NCBI GenBank assembly: GCA_001566295.1
Contig: KQ964250.1
Coordinates: 372,001 to 436,000 of the forward strand
Length of the DNA: 64,000 nt
From: Microdochium bolleyi
Taxonomy: Eukaryota > Ascomycota > Sordariomycetes > Xylariales > Microdochiaceae
Direction of reading: 5' to 3'
Below are positions 60,701 to 64,000 of this stretch, piece by piece. The notes under the pieces were generated by a model. It was not told the origin of the DNA. It saw nothing but the letters and a program-made list of their open reading frames with translations, and made no database searches. The position numbers were made by a program, and so were the translations under genes. Position 1 is the stretch's first letter. Every line of letters begins with the position of its first letter.

Positions 60701-61104
60701 TGCGCGAGCTCGGAGTGCCGACGAGTCTCGGGGGGTTTTCCATGTCCAAGCACGATGTTGTCTGCGTATATTGTCCGCATTCGACACGCGTTGCTGGGAA
60801 GAGTCAAATACTGCTGTCATGAATGTGTTCATAAGCTGTCGTAACTAGCTCGAAGCAGGATAACACGTGAGTTCTAAGCCAGGAACAATGCGGAAGCCAA
60901 GGCAAATCCGGCCAAGTCCAGCGGAAATGCAAACCGTATGCCACGCCGTATGTAAACCCATATGTCCAAGCGATAAAGGGCAATCAACGCATCTTAAATC
61001 AAAAAAGTTGAGGCCCACACCTGTGCGCCTTCTCATCAAACCCGCACTCTCTTCATCGCATCATATATAAACCCAGGCTCGTCTTGCGAAATGTGGCTGT
61101 GTGC
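57792..61104. other. Intergenic region containing one doubtful small gene
   Basis: About 3.3 kb between the transcription factor start and the stop of the PhoD-like gene, both minus strand. Apart from the candidate at 60199-60848 nothing supportable was found; frames at 58.1-59.8 kb are short and without domains. Confidence 0.45.
60199..60848 (+). pseudogene. Candidate small two-exon gene with an in-frame TAG
   Basis: Exon 1 (60199-60373) encodes a basic Pro-rich N-terminus (MPSERPLRPKGPLRPP and following) and ends at a consensus donor GTATGT. A 134-bp intron ends in a pyrimidine-rich tract and CAG at 60507. The phase-matched exon 2 reads RPPTEVYSCAVAQPFVDP ... MRLGTRK and meets TAG at 60618-60620, giving 95 residues. 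The same frame stays open for 75 more codons (EKNHVVYKERLGPAFLQNDM ... ETREAFARARSADES), to TAG at 60846-60848. Both parts look protein-like, so this may be one gene broken by a C-to-T change (CAG to TAG), a genuine short protein, or chance. I recognise no family. Confidence 0.3.
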
Positions 61105-64000
61105 CTACATGCGAGCCCCTTCGTTCCACGTAGACTCCGGGTGGTAGTCTTCCCCTCCACGCCGCGACCGGTACTGGCTCCCACCTCCGCCGCCTCCGCC
61201 ACTGCTACGGTTGCTCAGCCAGCGCTTGATGCCACCGCCAATACGGCCTCCCGACTGAGGTGGAGCCTGCGGCTGCTGGGGTTGTTGCTGAGAGGAGCTG
61301 TATTGTCGCGGGGTCTGCGCACCATCACGTGAGTCTTCGTCAGAGAAGTCCGACTCGCTTTCATGATCGTTGCCCTCTTGGCGCGCAGAAGCGAGCTTGG
61401 TCTCGGGGCTTGAGGCCCCTGCTGCAGCGTCAGACCACAGTTTTGGCACTATGAGCTTGTAAGGCACAGTGATGCCCGCAGGATCCTTAGGGTTCACCTC
61501 CACGTTCAGTGTGATTTCCAGGCCGCCTTCTAGGTCAACCGCGACACGGTCCGCCCCGCCAGCCTTCTTGATGAGCTTGGCACTGAGACCTGTTGGGGTG
61601 CGGTGGAACGGCTTTGGCCGGAACTCGGTATCACTGCCCTGGAAGGCCTGCGCCTGTGAAGGTTGCTGCCGATACTGTTGATGTCCAGGCTCTTCGAGTC
61701 CACGGCGAGCAGCTGCAGTAGCTGAGGCAGCTGCCATCATGGGGCTCCGGCTGGGTTTCTGGGCATGCGTTTGCTCGTTTTGCATCTCTTGCACCCTCCT
61801 TGATCGAGTATGCACAGGAGGGGGCGTGCCGTCATCCGACTCATCTGGCGAGAAGTCGTCATAATTGTCGCCATAAGGGCCGTGCCTAGTCGCAGAGGGC
61901 TGCGTGAAGGCACGCCTGGGCGGACGAGCTGTGAAGTAGCTTTCATCTCCAGGCACATACTCAACAGAGTCGCTACCACCGCCACGCAGCCCAACGGTGC
62001 CGCGGTTGGAAAACTCGTCGGAGTACTGCTGCTGTCTTGGCTGCTGTTGTTGAAAATGACGGGGTGCACGCTGGTACTCATCGCCGTGCATATTCTCAGC
62101 ACTCTCAGCTGTCCAGTCGCTGACACTCGCATCGTCATCAGGCCGACTGTCATAGCTTGAGCGGCGGAATAGACGACGAATCGAGCCACCACGCCCAAGA
62201 GAAAGCGACCTCTTTGGCTTTCCTTGACCAGGCACGTTCGGCTCCGATGTAGAGGCGCGACGTGAGAGGGACCGCAGCAAGCCTCCCCCACCGCCTGTTA
62301 TGGGCGGTCTGCTTCGGTCTAGTGGTTCTCGTGCAGCATCGGGCCTCGCGGCAGGGCCTCGTGGCTTTGACAGAGATAGCCGCCGTAGCAGACCCGGGCG
62401 AGGAGACTCATCTGAAGAGTCATCATCTTGCGGCGTCGGCGTTGGCGGCGGAGAGTACCCCGGCTGGTACGGGCGGATTGAGCACCAATTGCGGTGTGGA
62501 AGAAGGCGTTGATTGTTGCGTGGCTTCCCGTCAACACCATGGGTGAAGATCGGTATCATGTCCTCATCCGTCTCCTTGTCGAGGTGATGTACTTTGTTCC
62601 GCTTGTTGAGAATATCTGCAACCATGTCTGGAGGTGGCGTGTTTGCTATGGCTGATGAGATGATGTTTGGCATGTAACGAAAGTCCTTGTGCTTAGCGAG
62701 CTTAAGCTTTGGGTTGGAATAGAATTGCCCAACGGCAGCAAGATGGACGTCGCCACTCAAGATGGTTACTCGCACCGACTTGTCCGCAGCAAGGTCTTGG
62801 AGATCCTCAATAACGAATCTGCGCTCGTCCTTGTGGTTCTTTGCCGTCCAGTGGTCATCCAGATCATCAAGCACCTCGACGCCGCCATCGAAGTTGTTCA
62901 GGAAGTTCCCCAGCATTCCGGCCTTGCCCATCGCCTTGAGCGGGTCCATCAACCTGGAAGTCAAGCTACGCGTAGGTTAGTACTGCATTGGTTCGGACCA
63001 TGTGAGGGAGAGAGCACTTACATATTCTCGAGCCACACAAGTCGGGGGTATGCTATAGGGACACCCAGGAGAACTAGAATATGCTGCGTCGTTCCCTTGC
63101 GCACTTCATCGTAACATTTGTCCATAAGCTTTTTCCAGGTGGCCTCCCGAACAACCTCGTCTCGAGTGCGTTCCGTGCGGGTGTCGACAGCTAAGAGAGC
63201 CACGGAACCACCAAGAGACATGAACATACTCCTGCTCTGCTCGTGGATGTAGGGTCCTGGTTTCATGCCTAGCGCCCAACTGGGCTCAGCCAGCTCTGTC
63301 TCGTCAGGGACACTCTGGTGCTGGAAAAGCATGTAGTACTTGAAGGCAACGTTGCCGAGCCCAGAGAACACAGGTGATTTCATGAAGTGGCTGGGGTAGG
63401 AGCCAAACCCATCGATGATGTCGTGGTCGTCGTACATGTTCACCATTGGGATCTGGGAGTTTGCCAGTCCAAATAGTCCTGTTGAGAACCACATGCAATA
63501 TCGTTCCAGGTAGAAGTTCTCAAGTTCTACCTGCATTGCAGGTGTGAAGGGTGCATTGTTCTTGTGCATGGGGTTCTTCAGGTGCAACCAATCCTGGAAG
63601 AGGGTGGTCTCGCGCATGACCGCATCGTTGTAGATCTGGTCGCCGCCACCAACCATGACGTGAAACGGGCGGGTCTGGTGCGTGTTGAGCACGTCACGCC
63701 ACATCGGGTCAGGCCCGTTGAACTCGTCTGTGTTGACGCTCAGGCTAAAGCCGTTGCAGCTGTGGAACATGATGTTCATCGCGGTGCTCCGAGCTGGAAC
63801 CCAGAAGCCAGTGGCGGGCCCGCGGTTGATCCGGTAAGCAATTCGCTGCTGCTTATCTTGAAGCTCAACCTCGATATTGAACCTCCAGAAAGTGCAGCTT
63901 CGCTCTTGATGCAGGCGGAAGCCTCGGACATCTTTGTACTTGCCAGCCTTCTCGCCATCGACTTGAATGCGCTTCTTTCTGCTCGTGAAGGATCCCGGCG
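61105..64000 (-). CDS. PhoD-like phosphatase, N-terminus beyond the window
   Basis: Partial CDS complement(join(61105..62965, 63022..>64000)); 945 residues are visible and the frame is open to the window edge, so the start codon lies outside. The 56-bp intron (GTAAGT, TACTAAC branch, TAG) joins LVWLEN-ILTSRLMD. The phosphatase core shows the metal-site motifs of fungal PhoD-like proteins: FHSCNGFS, MVGGGDQIYND, MYDDHDIIDGFGSYP and ILSGDVHLAAVGQFYS. The roughly 370-residue C-terminal extension is Ser/Arg/Pro-rich with repeated SLSR/RRLFRRSS basic-Ser patches that look like phosphorylation sites. It also contains a short folded-looking block (VAVDLEGGLEITLNVEVNPK) and a Gly-rich end. Members of this fungal family are large intracellular proteins lacking a signal peptide; the substrate is not known. 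Confidence 0.9.

Noticed and set aside
1..64000. tRNA, 5S rRNA and snRNA genes
   Set aside because: I looked for T-arm sequences (GGTTCRA), B-box-like strings and known snRNA starts; isolated TTCGA matches (for example near 12967, 38196 and 52929) lack pairing stems around them. A covariance-model search would be decisive.

Overview
The window is nuclear DNA from a filamentous ascomycete (Pezizomycotina). The evidence is short spliceosomal introns (mostly about 54-250 bp) with GT-AG ends and CTAAC/TACTAAC branch points, a Zn2Cys6 regulator with a fungal-specific transcription factor domain, a SUR7/PalI-type membrane protein, and a GC-rich, C/G-ending codon bias in the coding regions. A lower rank cannot be justified from this sequence alone. 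I saw no tRNA, rRNA, CRISPR array or transposon.

Layout. (1) 0.15-3.6 kb: a GPALPP/DUF3752 nuclear protein (+) converges on a membrane-anchored RING-H2 ubiquitin ligase (-). (2) 3.6-9.6 kb: no convincing gene. (3) 9.6-18.7 kb: a dense housekeeping block with a six-exon cyclophilin H (+), the GID-complex RING subunit Rmd5/Gid2 (-), a divergent Stb6-like Sin3-associated protein (+), and the mitochondrial LETM1/Mdm38 protein (+). (4) 18.7-22.8 kb: non-coding, with an assembly gap inside a poly-G run. (5) 22.8-29.3 kb: a SUR7/PalI protein (+) and a 1.4-kilo-residue WD40 protein of the WDR6/Trm734 family (+), whose 12-nt first exon has to be inferred. (6) 29.3-41.5 kb: a 12.2-kb stretch with microsatellites but no supportable gene, ending at a three-exon conserved fungal protein that looks like a transcriptional regulator. 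(7) 46.7-50.0 kb: an EDEM/Htm1-type GH47 protein with a C-terminal PA domain. (8) 51-64 kb: three minus-strand genes, adenine phosphoribosyltransferase, a Zn2Cys6 transcription factor and a PhoD-like phosphatase cut off by the window edge. A possible small broken gene lies at 60.2-60.8 kb.

The genes are mostly independent housekeeping functions: splicing-linked proline isomerisation, ubiquitin ligation, ER glycoprotein degradation, tRNA methylation support, mitochondrial ion homeostasis and purine salvage. They do not form a metabolic cluster or a defence island. The most useful new results are corrected exon structures: nine introns are assigned with phase-checked junctions in the CypH, RING, Stb6, regulator, EDEM, APRT, Zn2Cys6 and PhoD genes beyond single-frame reading, plus one ambiguous intron in the WDR6 gene. 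The most interesting biological leads are the very long non-coding region before the putative regulator, a stop-free 54-nt intron in that regulator, and a His in place of the cyclosporin-contacting Trp of cyclophilin H. I found no clear previously undescribed multi-gene system.
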